DNA from: a virus
Direction: 5' to 3' (one strand)
Virus record (IMG/VR): IMGVR_UViG_3300035670_000009
Coordinates: 124,001-188,000 of that record
Length of the DNA: 64,000 bases
In this document: positions 34,599 through 43,102 of the stretch, in pieces
Position numbering within the stretch: position 1 is the first letter of the stretch
How the letters are laid out: each line of letters opens with the position of its first letter
Program-made: the position numbers and the translations under genes
The notes under the pieces: model-generated
Told to the model about the DNA's origin: nothing
What the model saw: only the letters and a program-made list of their open reading frames with translations
Database searches by the model: none

Positions 34599-36455
34599 TC
34601 AAATCATCTGCCGTTCGAGATTTTTTGTGTCCATCTGAGCTTTTGCAGTTTCGGCCCTGGCCTTCTCCATGTCGATGAGCTGCTTCACATCGAAGTCGGC
34701 CATCTGCCCGGACTCAAGCCGTTTGCGCAGCAGCGCTTGCATAGCGGCCGGGGAGTCAACAAACTGCGGCGCCACGTCTGCCAGCTCGTTGAAAGCCTGC
34801 GCCACCTCGGTTGGATCGTGGCCGGAGATCACCGGGTCGTTAAGCACCATATCGTGGAGCATGCTCTGTGCCCGGATGTTGCGCAGGGCCGTCTCGTGCT
34901 CCGGATCGGTAAGGCTCTGGTAGGCCTTGGTCTTCATCTTTTTCTCGCCTTCAGCCGCGCCCTGCGCCATTCGGCTGGCGATGGCCTTGGCCGCGCTGAG
35001 GAAACCGCTGCGCACCGGAGCAAGGCTAAAGCCGCCGCTTTCGCGCTCGCCGCCGCGGCTACCTTGTCGCCGCTGCCGACCAGAACGTGATGGTTGAGAA
35101 GGGCGGCCACCGCCGCCAGAACCGCCACCGCCAGAACCGCCACCGCCAGGACCGCCACCGCCAGGACCGCCGCCTACTGGCCCCGCGTCTTCAAAGCTGT
35201 CGGGTTCCGCGCCCTCGTCTGAGTAATCGAGTTCGTCGTCTTCTGGAATTAGCGGCGAGCCGGAGTTTCGCTGTTGCTGCTGGCGCGCAGCTCGATTAGC
35301 AGCCTCGTGCGCCAGTTGCTCGGACCGCATCCGGTCGTATTCATCTTCGGGCATTGTTTCGTCCTGATGCACCCAAACAGGGTTGCCGAGCTTATTGTCA
35401 GGCATAACAAGTCGGAAATTGTCGCCCGGCGATGGTCGCCGATTGACAAAGTCTGCATGCGCTGCCGGGTCGACCTCAGTTCCCTTGTTGCCAAGCCGCG
35501 GCGCGCCTTCTTGCCCAGCGCGCGGCGGATCGACTAGGCCCCAGCGATCGCCAGCCGCCATGGCGCCCTTTAACACCAGCGGTTCATCGGCCGGGTTGTG
35601 CAGAATGCTTCCGGTGACGACCGCTGGCTCAGCTTTTTTTGCTGCGGCCTGCTTCGCCGCGGGCACCCGCGCCTGCGCCTCGTTGTAAGCTTCAAGGGCG
35701 CTGAGCACCGCGGCGGCCAGCTTGCAGGGCTGGCAATCGCCGATGATGACGTCCTTTGTGGCGGCCTGCTTGGTCAGGTGCGGGTAAACGGCGGCTAGCT
35801 TGTTAAGCACGGTCACGCCGTCCTCGCCGTAGCGCAATTCGGTCTCGCGCACGGCGTCTTGAAAACTCAAATTGCCCGGACGGCGGAAATACTCGTGAAG
35901 CTCTTCCATCGCCGCCGCGGCTTTGCTGTAAGCCGCCGTGGCCTGACGACGAAGCTCTTCCTGGGCCAACTCTGCAGCCCGCTTCTCAGAGGCAGCCCGT
36001 CGAACGGCCGCTTCTTCGTCGCGAGGCGGAGGGACCCACGTCTTCTCGGGCAAAGATATCTTTGCAGCGGCCTCCTTGGACTGCGCGGCCTTGCGGCGCG
36101 CCAGCATTCCGGCAGGACTAACGGCGTAGTCGGCCGAAACCGCATGCGCGCTTGAAAGTTCAGCAGAAGTTTTCACCGCTTTGGGAAACAACGCGTCCAT
36201 CACGGTGTCGGCGTCGGCCAGAGGGAAGTCGGCTGCCTTTTCCAGCGTGCTTTCGCCCTGCTCGCGTTGTTTGGTCGTGCGGCCCGTGTTGTAGGCGTGG
36301 ACCATAAGATTGATATGGCCCGCGGGAACGTCCGACTCGCTGGCGCTCTTGATGATCGCGGCGTTCGGAGTAAGACCGGCGTTCACGTAGCTGGCCGCGC
36401 GCTCAATCGCGCTGATCAGCTGTGCTTCAGCCTGTTTCGAAAGGGGCTGCATCAT
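34599..36455 (-). CDS. Large disordered virion-like protein with Gly repeat (618 aa)
   Basis: A 618-aa protein rich in Ala, Lys and Glu. The N-terminal 100 residues are helical; a coiled region reads EEAAVRRAASEKRAAELAQE near residue 150. A CQPC pair lies near 245. At about residues 425-455 it has a Gly-rich linker (GGGPGGGGPGGGGSGG) followed by a basic SRSGRQRRQGSRGG. The last 150 residues are helical. It may be an internal head or portal-vicinity protein. Start overlaps the upstream stop (TAATG). Confidence 0.6.
   Translation of the reverse strand: MMQPLSKQAEAQLISAIERAASYVNAGLTPNAAIIKSASESDVPAGHINLMVHAYNTGRTTKQREQGESTLEKAADFPLADADTVMDALFPKAVKTSAELSSAHAVSADYAVSPAGMLARRKAAQSKEAAAKISLPEKTWVPPPRDEEAAVRRAASEKRAAELAQEELRRQATAAYSKAAAAMEELHEYFRRPGNLSFQDAVRETELRYGEDGVTVLNKLAAVYPHLTKQAATKDVIIGDCQPCKLAAAVLSALEAYNEAQARVPAAKQAAAKKAEPAVVTGSILHNPADEPLVLKGAMAAGDRWGLVDPPRAGQEGAPRLGNKGTEVDPAAHADFVNRRPSPGDNFRLVMPDNKLGNPVWVHQDETMPEDEYDRMRSEQLAHEAANRAARQQQQRNSGSPLIPEDDELDYSDEGAEPDSFEDAGPVGGGPGGGGPGGGGSGGGGSGGGGRPSQPSRSGRQRRQGSRGGERESGGFSLAPVRSGFLSAAKAIASRMAQGAAEGEKKMKTKAYQSLTDPEHETALRNIRAQSMLHDMVLNDPVISGHDPTEVAQAFNELADVAPQFVDSPAAMQALLRKRLESGQMADFDVKQLIDMEKARAETAKAQMDTKNLERQMI
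35106..35175 (-). repeat. 15-bp tandem repeat encoding a poly-Gly linker
   Basis: Four near-perfect copies of CCAG(A/G)ACCGCCACCG on the plus strand encode a Gly-rich linker with Ser/Pro substitutions in the 618-aa protein. Copy number could vary by slippage. Confidence 0.75.
36054..36061. repeat. AGATATCT dispersed palindrome, copy 8
   Basis: Perfect 16-bp palindrome GCAAAGATATCTTTGC (36050-36065). It is coding in the 618-aa protein in the Lys-Ile-Ser frame. The same 16 bp recur at 44321. Confidence 0.8.
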
Positions 36456-37384
36456 TATTCTCCCGGGAACCGTAGGTCCTGGATCAATTTTTGGTCGGTT
36501 AGTTTACCGCCAGCGGCGACAATCATCAGCTCGTCGTTGCGCAACTCTGCCGCTCTGTCATCGTAAGGTAACATTTTCTCGGCTGCGGATTCCAGTTTTG
36601 TCCCAATTCGGAACGGCAAGGCGCCCAGCATGGCGCCTATGTTCTCAACGATTGTGCTTTGTGCTTTCCCGGCGTTTTCGCTGGTTTTTTCGATCTGCAC
36701 GTACTGTACAAAACTGTCAATAATCGCCAGCTGCGTGTGCGTGTTAATAGGCACCGTAAGCGTGGCGATAGCCGCTTTGTGCTTCACGGTGTTCACGGCA
36801 AAGTCCTGGAAGAACTGGCCGACGTCCTCGGGTCGTTCAGGCTTGGAAATAGGGCTGCACTTCGAAATAACCGACTCCAGCACATAGGGGCCGCCTTGGT
36901 AGCCAAAAAGCTTCCAGAGCAGGTCGTACTGTCGCTCAGACACGCCGCGAGTTACAGCGTCGGCCATAACTACGTTTACAACGTAAAGTTTGTCGTTGAG
37001 CCGGTCCCGGACGTCGAAGAACACGTTCTCGTACGCCTCAATGATCTCGGAGTTGGTGCCGATCTTTGCGGCAATCTGCTGACTGGTCATTCCCGCCAGG
37101 ACGCAAGCCTCTATGGCCCAGCGCATCGGGCTTCGTTCGTCGAGCCACATTGAATGCGCCCAAAACAAATCCCGGTCGTACTGGATCAGGCGGTACAGCG
37201 CGTCAGGTCGGTTGCCAGCCTTTTCGTAACGCCGCTTCATCCGCGACGCCCGGCGGATCCACGCAAAACCGGTTTCGCCGTCCGCGGCCCTGGTCGCCCG
37301 CGGACCGCCAGTGTCGATCTGAACAGCCCGCAGCCAACGCCAATTCGGCGCGCGGCGCGGGTTATCGCGAAGTGCTTGAAGCAT
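36455..37384 (-). CDS. Helix-turn-helix protein in the head module (309 aa)
   Basis: A 309-aa protein. Residues 90-130 (EACVLAGMTSQQIAAKIGT, then SEIIEAYENVF) look like a helix-turn-helix with a preceding helix. The N-terminal part is basic (MLQALRDNPRRAPNWRWLR). Such proteins near head genes are often small terminase subunits, which bind packaging signals, or late regulators. Its position upstream of scaffold and capsid genes fits either. The start overlaps the upstream stop (TAATG). Not assigned more firmly because no large terminase lies beside it. Confidence 0.6.
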   Translation of the reverse strand: MLQALRDNPRRAPNWRWLRAVQIDTGGPRATRAADGETGFAWIRRASRMKRRYEKAGNRPDALYRLIQYDRDLFWAHSMWLDERSPMRWAIEACVLAGMTSQQIAAKIGTNSEIIEAYENVFFDVRDRLNDKLYVVNVVMADAVTRGVSERQYDLLWKLFGYQGGPYVLESVISKCSPISKPERPEDVGQFFQDFAVNTVKHKAAIATLTVPINTHTQLAIIDSFVQYVQIEKTSENAGKAQSTIVENIGAMLGALPFRIGTKLESAAEKMLPYDDRAAELRNDELMIVAAGGKLTDQKLIQDLRFPGE

Positions 37385-37779
37385 TAGCCCATCTTCGGGA
37401 CTTCAATCGTCACCGAGAACACAAAGTTCTTGGCGCCCGAGCCCGCCGGGGTGATCTTCAGGTAAAGATATCTTTGTGGATTTGTCGGCGTGCCGTCTCG
37501 GTTGATATAGGCCACTTCAGCGCTGTGGTCGTCGACCTTGGCCGCCGTGGGCAGCGTGATGTCGAGAATGTGAAACGCCTCAGCGGGCAACGTGCTGTTT
37601 GGCGCAGTGTCCTGTTTGCTGGTGTAGAGCGCCGCAGCGGCACCGGCATTGGCGCCGCTAGTCTGTGTCAGGCTGTAGCCGCGAATAATGCCGCGGTGCG
37701 GCACGCGAATTGGAACCACCGTCTGCGTGCCGCTCGCAGCTTCAAACGTCGTTTCGCCTGACCAAATCGTACTTGCCAT
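37384..37779 (-). CDS. Small beta-rich virion protein (131 aa)
   Basis: A 131-aa beta-rich protein, MASTIWSGETTFEAASGTQT, with ordered strands and VFSVTIEVPKMG at the C-terminus. It follows the 791-aa structural gene and precedes the HTH gene. No motif recognised. The start is preceded by AAAGGTGAAAC. Likely a small structural or decoration protein on the basis of size, composition and place. Confidence 0.6.
   Translation of the reverse strand: MASTIWSGETTFEAASGTQTVVPIRVPHRGIIRGYSLTQTSGANAGAAAALYTSKQDTAPNSTLPAEAFHILDITLPTAAKVDDHSAEVAYINRDGTPTNPQRYLYLKITPAGSGAKNFVFSVTIEVPKMG
37466..37473. repeat. AGATATCT dispersed palindrome, copy 9
   Basis: Symmetric over 12 bp (AAAGATATCTTT, 37464-37475). 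It is coding, in the Arg-Tyr-Leu frame of the 131-aa protein. Confidence 0.7.
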
Positions 37780-37788
37780 GTTTCACCT

Positions 37789-40164
37789 TTAAGCGCTTGC
37801 GACATTGGAGAGGTCGGTGTCTGAGCCGCCTTCTTCTGGATACGGCTCAATCGTCTTTTGCTTGAGGAAGAGAATTACGTCGCCCAGCATTTCAAAGGCG
37901 TTACGCAACGAATCTTCCAGCTCTGGCATATCAGATTTGCCATAACGATCAGCGAACCGATCACCGTGCCAATAGAACATGAACAAAATGCGGCCCAGCT
38001 TGTCGAGGCCATTGGTCAGCTCGCCCATATAACGATCGACCAACGAATCGTCCCGGACAGCGCGCAGCATCGAGCCGATCATCGCCGTGTCGAACACTTC
38101 TTTCTGGCCTGTCTCGGCGGCCTGCATCACGCTGCGGATATCTTTTTTGTCCAGTCGCGTGTTCGGGTTATAGATCTGCCGATCGGTGTTGGCGGCCGCC
38201 ATGTCCGACACCGGCATACCAATATCTATGCCCATTTGAGTTGGGACGTCGGCGCCCATGATTGTTTCGCCGCCCATCACCGGACCCGGATCGGTCGGCG
38301 CCGTTGGGCCCTGATTGACCATCATCGGCGCGCCGTACGGATTGGCATACTTCACGCGGCAAGCGAACTTCTTTTTTGCCGCCGCTGTCTTGAGGATCGC
38401 GCGAGCAGCGTCCTCACGCAGACCATGATGCTCAACAAGCGTCACCAGCGCGGCAATCGGGCTGCGCGCGGCTTCTTTGTTGATCGTGACTTCTGTGCCG
38501 TTGTGGTAGACCTCGAGCGCGGCGGTCTTGCCTAGCAGTTCAAGCTGCGCGTCAGCCAGGTTGCCGGGCATCAGCGGCGGCATCTCGCTCTGGCCGCATC
38601 CGCACGCGCCCTGGTCCTCGGCCGTCTCATCGTCATCTTCGCCGGGAGCGCACTTGAGCAGCTTGTAGCCCTCGGGGACAAAAATGTCGCCCATCGAGCT
38701 GCGCAAACTGGAACCTTTCTTGCCGTTGAGATGGATCCGGACGCCGTCGCGCCACTTGTCGTAGTTCAGCGGGTCGGTATAGCAGCAGCTGGAGATGTGA
38801 CCCTTTGGCGGAAACTTCGAATGGTCCTCCATGTGGACCTCGTAACTCGTCACGCCGAATTCGCTCTCGCCGTACTCGCGGATCACGCGAACCGGAACGG
38901 TGGCGTCGCCGTTCTTGTGCACCAACATGTAGCGCCCGCTCGACGGAAGGCTGTTTGCGTCTGGTAAGCCGTTAAACCACTCTTCTTCTTCCTTGTCGGT
39001 CGGGCAGGCGACACAAAACACCTGGTCTGCGCGCGTGTTAATCCACTCAGGCTTGCCCTCGGTACGGACGACGGTGACAAAGTCCGAACGCTTCGCGGGC
39101 CCCATCGGGAACATGGCGATGTAAACCCGCTCAATGTTGCCCGGCTTGACGAGGATGTCGTAAAGACCCGAGCTGGTCGGGTTCCAAAGTTTCTTTTCAA
39201 CCTGAATGTGATAGGGAATCGACACGTTGTCCCGCTCGCGCTGATCGAGAATCAGCACGCCGTCGCGGAGCAGCTTTTCCTGGTCTTCCTCGGTAGTCTC
39301 CGGCGGAAGCTTGGTCTGCATTGTGACGTTCATCGTGATGATCTTGAGCCCTGCGACGGCCGGGCTCTTTTCAGGTGCCTCCGACAGCACACTGGCGATC
39401 TTCGGGCGATTTTCGCGTTCCTTGGCCGCCGCGATGGCTTCCTTGATCACGCCCAGGCCGTGAAACTCATCAAATGCCTTGGCCAGCGCCGGGGCGTCTT
39501 GGAACGTCTTGACGAGCATGTCGATCGTCGTGACGCGGGCTTCTTTAAGAAACCGCGGCAGATCTAACGCCCGGCCGATTTCCTGAAACACCAGCGCCGT
39601 GTTCATCGTGGCGCACTTAGCAAAAGTCGGCATCGCGGCCGTCATCATCTCGCGCAGCGTTGGCTTGGCCGAGCCAAACTTCGCCGGACTGCGAGAGAGC
39701 TGCGTGAAATCGGGCTGCCGCTGGCCCATTGACGACCGATTGCGGTCCACCGCGCTGCCCAAAATGTTGGGCTTGCGGTTCACCAAGTAGTTAATCCAGT
39801 TTTCTTTAAGCGGCACGAACATGTCCTGGTTTTTGATGTACAGGAGTTCGTGACCTTTAAGGTCGCCGTTAAGAAAAAAGACTGGAGCATAAAGCCAATT
39901 CGAGCCAACTTTGAACGCAAAAACGCCAATAGCTTTGGTGTTTTCGCGATTGCGGTCTAGCAGCTGAAAACCGATTTCGTGGTCCAGCAGCCGCGGAGCT
40001 GAATCACGCAGATAGGCGTGCGCCAGGTTACTGAACGCCTGCTCAAACGACGTGGAGTCGCCTTTGCCGCCAAAATCGGCGGCTTTCGTTTGCGTCCGGT
40101 CGTGCAAACGTACTACGTTCAGCCAGTGCGCCTGGGACGATTCAGTCTTCTTGCGGTTGTACAC
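37789..40164 (-). CDS. Large protein next to RNA polymerase genes (791 aa), unassigned
   Basis: A 791-aa protein immediately downstream of the beta-prime C-terminal gene. N-terminal part is mixed alpha/beta (FQLLDRNRENTKAIGVFAF). The middle has VKPGNIERVYIAMFPMGPAK and a CACGCGQSE-like cysteine patch (about residue 540). Acidic and disordered C-terminus. I chose the GTG at 40164 because it lies 8 nt after GGAGG; a GTG at 40173 abuts the ribosome site. It may be a virion or head-associated protein or a partner of the polymerase. No family recognised. Confidence 0.6.
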   Translation of the reverse strand: MYNRKKTESSQAHWLNVVRLHDRTQTKAADFGGKGDSTSFEQAFSNLAHAYLRDSAPRLLDHEIGFQLLDRNRENTKAIGVFAFKVGSNWLYAPVFFLNGDLKGHELLYIKNQDMFVPLKENWINYLVNRKPNILGSAVDRNRSSMGQRQPDFTQLSRSPAKFGSAKPTLREMMTAAMPTFAKCATMNTALVFQEIGRALDLPRFLKEARVTTIDMLVKTFQDAPALAKAFDEFHGLGVIKEAIAAAKERENRPKIASVLSEAPEKSPAVAGLKIITMNVTMQTKLPPETTEEDQEKLLRDGVLILDQRERDNVSIPYHIQVEKKLWNPTSSGLYDILVKPGNIERVYIAMFPMGPAKRSDFVTVVRTEGKPEWINTRADQVFCVACPTDKEEEEWFNGLPDANSLPSSGRYMLVHKNGDATVPVRVIREYGESEFGVTSYEVHMEDHSKFPPKGHISSCCYTDPLNYDKWRDGVRIHLNGKKGSSLRSSMGDIFVPEGYKLLKCAPGEDDDETAEDQGACGCGQSEMPPLMPGNLADAQLELLGKTAALEVYHNGTEVTINKEAARSPIAALVTLVEHHGLREDAARAILKTAAAKKKFACRVKYANPYGAPMMVNQGPTAPTDPGPVMGGETIMGADVPTQMGIDIGMPVSDMAAANTDRQIYNPNTRLDKKDIRSVMQAAETGQKEVFDTAMIGSMLRAVRDDSLVDRYMGELTNGLDKLGRILFMFYWHGDRFADRYGKSDMPELEDSLRNAFEMLGDVILFLKQKTIEPYPEEGGSDTDLSNVASA

Positions 40165-40168
40165 AGCG

Positions 40169-40184
40169 GCCACCTCCGTGCGGC
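40169..40184 (-). promoter_or_regulatory. Shine-Dalgarno hairpin upstream of the 791-aa gene
   Basis: GCCGC-ACGGAG-GTGGC on the minus strand forms a 5-bp stem with one G-T pair and places GGAG in the loop, 8 nt before GTG. Confidence 0.6.
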
Positions 40185-40247
40185 ATTTTCAGGGCGTGTA
40201 AATAGCGATTTACCGCGCCGAGACCTCTACATCCTACAGAATCGGGC
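40185..40247 (-). other. 63-bp gap after beta-prime C gene
   Basis: Contains a hairpin GTAAAT-CGCT-ATTTAC with weak GC extensions (about 40195-40222). It could attenuate transcription between the polymerase gene and the 791-aa gene. No U-run follows. Confidence 0.45.
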
Positions 40248-42122
40248 TTATGGGCGCCATCCGCTCGTTGCGCCAGTCATTCCAAAGGTTTCTCCGCGGG
40301 CCAGCCCTGGCACAAAGCTGCTGCCCGCGGTGTCGCTAGTTGCGCCCCGATGCACGCTGCTAAGCAGGCCGCGTTCTTGGTACGAGCCGAGCATACGCGT
40401 CATCCAGTCCGGGTCGTTCGAAATATTCGCCATGCCGCGAACCATTTCTGGCTGAAAAGGCGGCTGCTGCTTGTGCGCCTCGATATTGTTAATGCCGTAT
40501 TTTTGCAGCGTATTAACGACGTTACGGCCAATTTTCGTGCCAATTGAATAGTGCAACACGGGCCGCTCCAAATAATGGCCCTGCAGGCTCTTGGGCGCGC
40601 CTGTCACACTGCCCGCGCGGGGTTGCCAATTTCGCTCGATCATCGAATATGGCACAACGTCGTCTGGGTTGTATTCGCCATGCTCGTCGGTCATACGGAC
40701 GTGATTCACCAGCCCGCGCGCGAGCAGCTCGATGTTGCGGCGGTGGCCGTTGACGTTAGAGTTTTGAAGTACCTGCCGCATGGCTTGAACGAAATACCGG
40801 CGGCCCTCGCCGATGCCCTTGTGGCGCACCACTTCGGACGGATTAGGCATGCCGTCGGTGAGCGAGTCACCTGCCTCGATCTCCTGGCCCTTTTTGACGG
40901 TGATCTCGCGGTCCACCGGGATGTAGTGGTCCTGGCCGCCGACCTGGACGTAGTAACCGCCCTGGGGCGCCTCCTTGATCTCTTGGACGTGGCCGTCAAC
41001 TTGGGCGTGCGTGGCGCCATTGGGGTATTTCTTGGGAACCTGGACCAACGCGTTGATCGCTTTGAAGCCGCCAATAGCGCTCGCGCCACCGACGCCGCCG
41101 GAATGTTTAGACGAGATCTGCGCTTGGGTAACTGGTTCCGACAGAGCTTGCGCTGCGGCGATGCCAACGTAGTCGCCAATAGGCGGCATTTTGCCCTTCT
41201 CGCGATAGCCGACGTCTCTGGCGTACACGCCGCCGTCGTCTGGGCCGCCGACCAACGGACTGCGAACCAGCAGATCCTGCACGCCCATTCCTTTGATATC
41301 TTTCAAAATCTTCGGCGTCAGAACAGTATTGCGCTTGTATGGTCCGACGGGTCGGGCGAGCAGCGCGCCTTCGTTGTCCATGTCGTCGACGTCAGTGGGA
41401 TAGCCGCGGTCGTGCGCGGTGGCATTGCGCTCCTGATCGTCGTCATCGTCGGCGGTGACGAGCAGCCGATGCGTCATTTGGCTGAGCTGCTTGCCGAAAA
41501 AACCCGCGTCCGCAGTAGCCGTCTTCAGGTCGAGCACGCCCTTGCGGGCGCCAAAGGCGCCCGCAAAATACTCTACGGGCCGTAAACCCTGGCCGTAGCC
41601 GCGCAGTACGGGAATAGGAATAGGCTCGTTTTTATGGTCGACGTACTGCAAGTCTGCGCCGATAAGTGAGTTGAGGCTGAACTTGTTTCCGCGGCTAACG
41701 CCGTGGACCTGGTGAGCCAGCGGGTTGTCCGTTGCCTTGGCTTCTTCGTAGACCTTTTCAACGAGGTCTTTTTGCGCGGTCGAGGCGAGCTGGAGCAGCT
41801 TGAGGTTACGCGTTTTCTCGTCGAGCGCGCGGTCGGCGAGAATGCCGCGGAGCTGCATCTGCACTTTGTGCTGCGCCTCCTTGGCGGCGACGGTCTGCTT
41901 GATGTCCTTCAGCCCGAACGAAAGACCACCCGCCGAATAAGACGTGTCGCGGGCCACGTCGTGAAGGTTCTTCATGACCTCCCGATACTTGTCGGGATGC
42001 TTTTCGGCGAGCTGCGTCGCGAGATTACCCATGTCTTTCTTAGTGAGGACGCGGTTGTAGTCGCGCAGATCTTCCGGCAGCGCTTCGTTAACGAGAATCT
42101 GGCCGAGTGTGGTTTTAAGCAT
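40248..42122 (-). CDS. RNA polymerase beta-prime, C-terminal half
   Basis: A 624-aa protein equivalent to the C-terminal half of bacterial beta-prime. It begins MLKTTLGQILVNEALPEDL, aligning with the TTVGR region after the active centre. GLRPVEYFAGAFGARKGVLD (about residue 184) matches the GLTPQEYFxSTHGARKG motif of the bridge-helix/trigger-loop region. VRSPLV and then GDYVGIAAAQALSEPVTQAQ (about 324) match the conserved GEAVGIIAAQSIGEPGTQ. The bacterial zinc-binding cysteines around SPLTC...GVCxxCYG are absent (SPLVGG...GVYARDVG). The N-terminal half lies in a separate gene 43101-47471. Start follows the upstream TGA closely. Confidence 0.9.
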   Translation of the reverse strand: MLKTTLGQILVNEALPEDLRDYNRVLTKKDMGNLATQLAEKHPDKYREVMKNLHDVARDTSYSAGGLSFGLKDIKQTVAAKEAQHKVQMQLRGILADRALDEKTRNLKLLQLASTAQKDLVEKVYEEAKATDNPLAHQVHGVSRGNKFSLNSLIGADLQYVDHKNEPIPIPVLRGYGQGLRPVEYFAGAFGARKGVLDLKTATADAGFFGKQLSQMTHRLLVTADDDDDQERNATAHDRGYPTDVDDMDNEGALLARPVGPYKRNTVLTPKILKDIKGMGVQDLLVRSPLVGGPDDGGVYARDVGYREKGKMPPIGDYVGIAAAQALSEPVTQAQISSKHSGGVGGASAIGGFKAINALVQVPKKYPNGATHAQVDGHVQEIKEAPQGGYYVQVGGQDHYIPVDREITVKKGQEIEAGDSLTDGMPNPSEVVRHKGIGEGRRYFVQAMRQVLQNSNVNGHRRNIELLARGLVNHVRMTDEHGEYNPDDVVPYSMIERNWQPRAGSVTGAPKSLQGHYLERPVLHYSIGTKIGRNVVNTLQKYGINNIEAHKQQPPFQPEMVRGMANISNDPDWMTRMLGSYQERGLLSSVHRGATSDTAGSSFVPGLARGETFGMTGATSGWRP

Positions 42123-42123
42123 C

Positions 42124-42363
42124 TCACGGCTTCCAGAGCATCTTGTCGATCGGCTTGGGTGTGAGGTCGTTGACCACTACAGTCTTATCAACGCCGAGAA
42201 CGCGAAGAAGATTATGAAAGTCGTCATCGCCAACGTGCGAGCAGATGATGTGATCGTCATGCTGCAGCGCCACGTAGATCGGGTTTCCCAGGTCATCTTC
42301 AACGATGACGCTGTGCGCCCGCTGCTCGTGTGGCTGCAGGTTGTGTTGCAGCTTAACGCGCAC
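42124..42363 (-). CDS. Small protein between the beta-prime halves (79 aa)
   Basis: A 79-aa acidic, beta-rich protein beginning MRVKLQHNLQPHEQRAHS and ending KPIDKMLWKP. Its GTG start lies inside the end of the Pro-rich gene, with GGAG 8 nt upstream. It sits between the two halves of beta-prime, so it could be a small polymerase-associated subunit or simply a passenger. It is read 1 nt before beta-prime C. No family recognised. Confidence 0.6.
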   Translation of the reverse strand: MRVKLQHNLQPHEQRAHSVIVEDDLGNPIYVALQHDDHIICSHVGDDDFHNLLRVLGVDKTVVVNDLTPKPIDKMLWKP

Positions 42364-43087
42364 GCTCGAGGCTCCTGAACAACGCCGCCACGGCCGCTGC
42401 CTTCAGCTGCGTCTCTGTCGGCGCGTCCGGGTTCTGCTCGGCAAATTGGGCCAGCGGTTTATCCCACCAATGCGCCATTTTTCCGGCCGACGGGTCCATC
42501 GGTGCCTGGCTCGGATCCATCGGCCCGCCCGGGGGCATCGGGCCGCCGGGGGGCTGCGGACCAGCTGGCGCGTTGGGGTCCTGGGGCGGCGGGGCCATCG
42601 GGCCGCCAGGTAATGCCGTCTCGGCAGGCGGCGCGCCGGTTGTGCCCGGCGGAAGAACGAGCGACTCGGGCGGAACCTGGACCCCCATCGCGTTCATAAT
42701 TGCCGTTAGCTGCTGCTGCATGTTATAGAGCCGATAGTCAAGCATCTGCATCATCTGCTCGGGCTTGAGTTTTTGCTGGCCAGGAACTCCGCCCTGCGGC
42801 GTGGCAGGCGGCATCGGGGCCGGAGCGGCCGCGGGAGGAGCGGCAGCTGTTGCGGCGCCAGTCGGATCCTGCGAGGGGTCAATCGGCGCAGCGCCCATGG
42901 CGGCCGTGGCAGGATCGACGGGCTGCGCAGCGCCCTGAACGCCCAGCTGCGAAGGGTCGGGAGCTTCGCCGCCCATTGGAGGCGCGCCCTGAGCGGCCAT
43001 CATGGCAGCATCCGACGGCACGACCGCGGACTTCTCGAACGCGTGACGAGCCATCTTTAGCAGCTCGGGATTGACCGTGAAACTCAT
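42353..43087 (-). CDS. Proline-rich protein between the beta-prime halves (244 aa)
   Basis: A 244-aa protein with a short helical N-terminus (MSFTVNPELLKMARHAFEK). A long Pro/Ala/Gly-rich disordered region follows (GPMAPPPQDPNAPAGPQPPG), interrupted by a helical QMMQMLDYRLYNMQQQL near residue 145. The C-terminus is helical again (TQLKAAAVAALFRSLERAR). Located between the beta/beta-prime N fusion and beta-prime C. Disorder plus a central helix suggests a scaffold or adaptor; possibly it links polymerase to capsid proteins, which is speculation. The start follows a short GGAG hairpin. Confidence 0.6.
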   Translation of the reverse strand: MSFTVNPELLKMARHAFEKSAVVPSDAAMMAAQGAPPMGGEAPDPSQLGVQGAAQPVDPATAAMGAAPIDPSQDPTGAATAAAPPAAAPAPMPPATPQGGVPGQQKLKPEQMMQMLDYRLYNMQQQLTAIMNAMGVQVPPESLVLPPGTTGAPPAETALPGGPMAPPPQDPNAPAGPQPPGGPMPPGGPMDPSQAPMDPSAGKMAHWWDKPLAQFAEQNPDAPTETQLKAAAVAALFRSLERAR

Positions 43088-43090
43088 GGG

Positions 43091-43102
43091 AACCTCCGTG
43101 TT
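43091..43102 (-). promoter_or_regulatory. Weak Shine-Dalgarno hairpin before the Pro-rich gene
   Basis: AAC-ACGGAG-GTT on the minus strand has only a 3-bp stem, but the ACGGAG loop matches the family. Confidence 0.35.

Noticed and set aside
34599-40164. Calling the 618-aa or 791-aa protein a portal, or a large terminase in this window
   Set aside because: Neither has a portal-like helical wing/stem/clip order that I can recognise, and no Walker A plus nuclease motif set is visible in any gene here.
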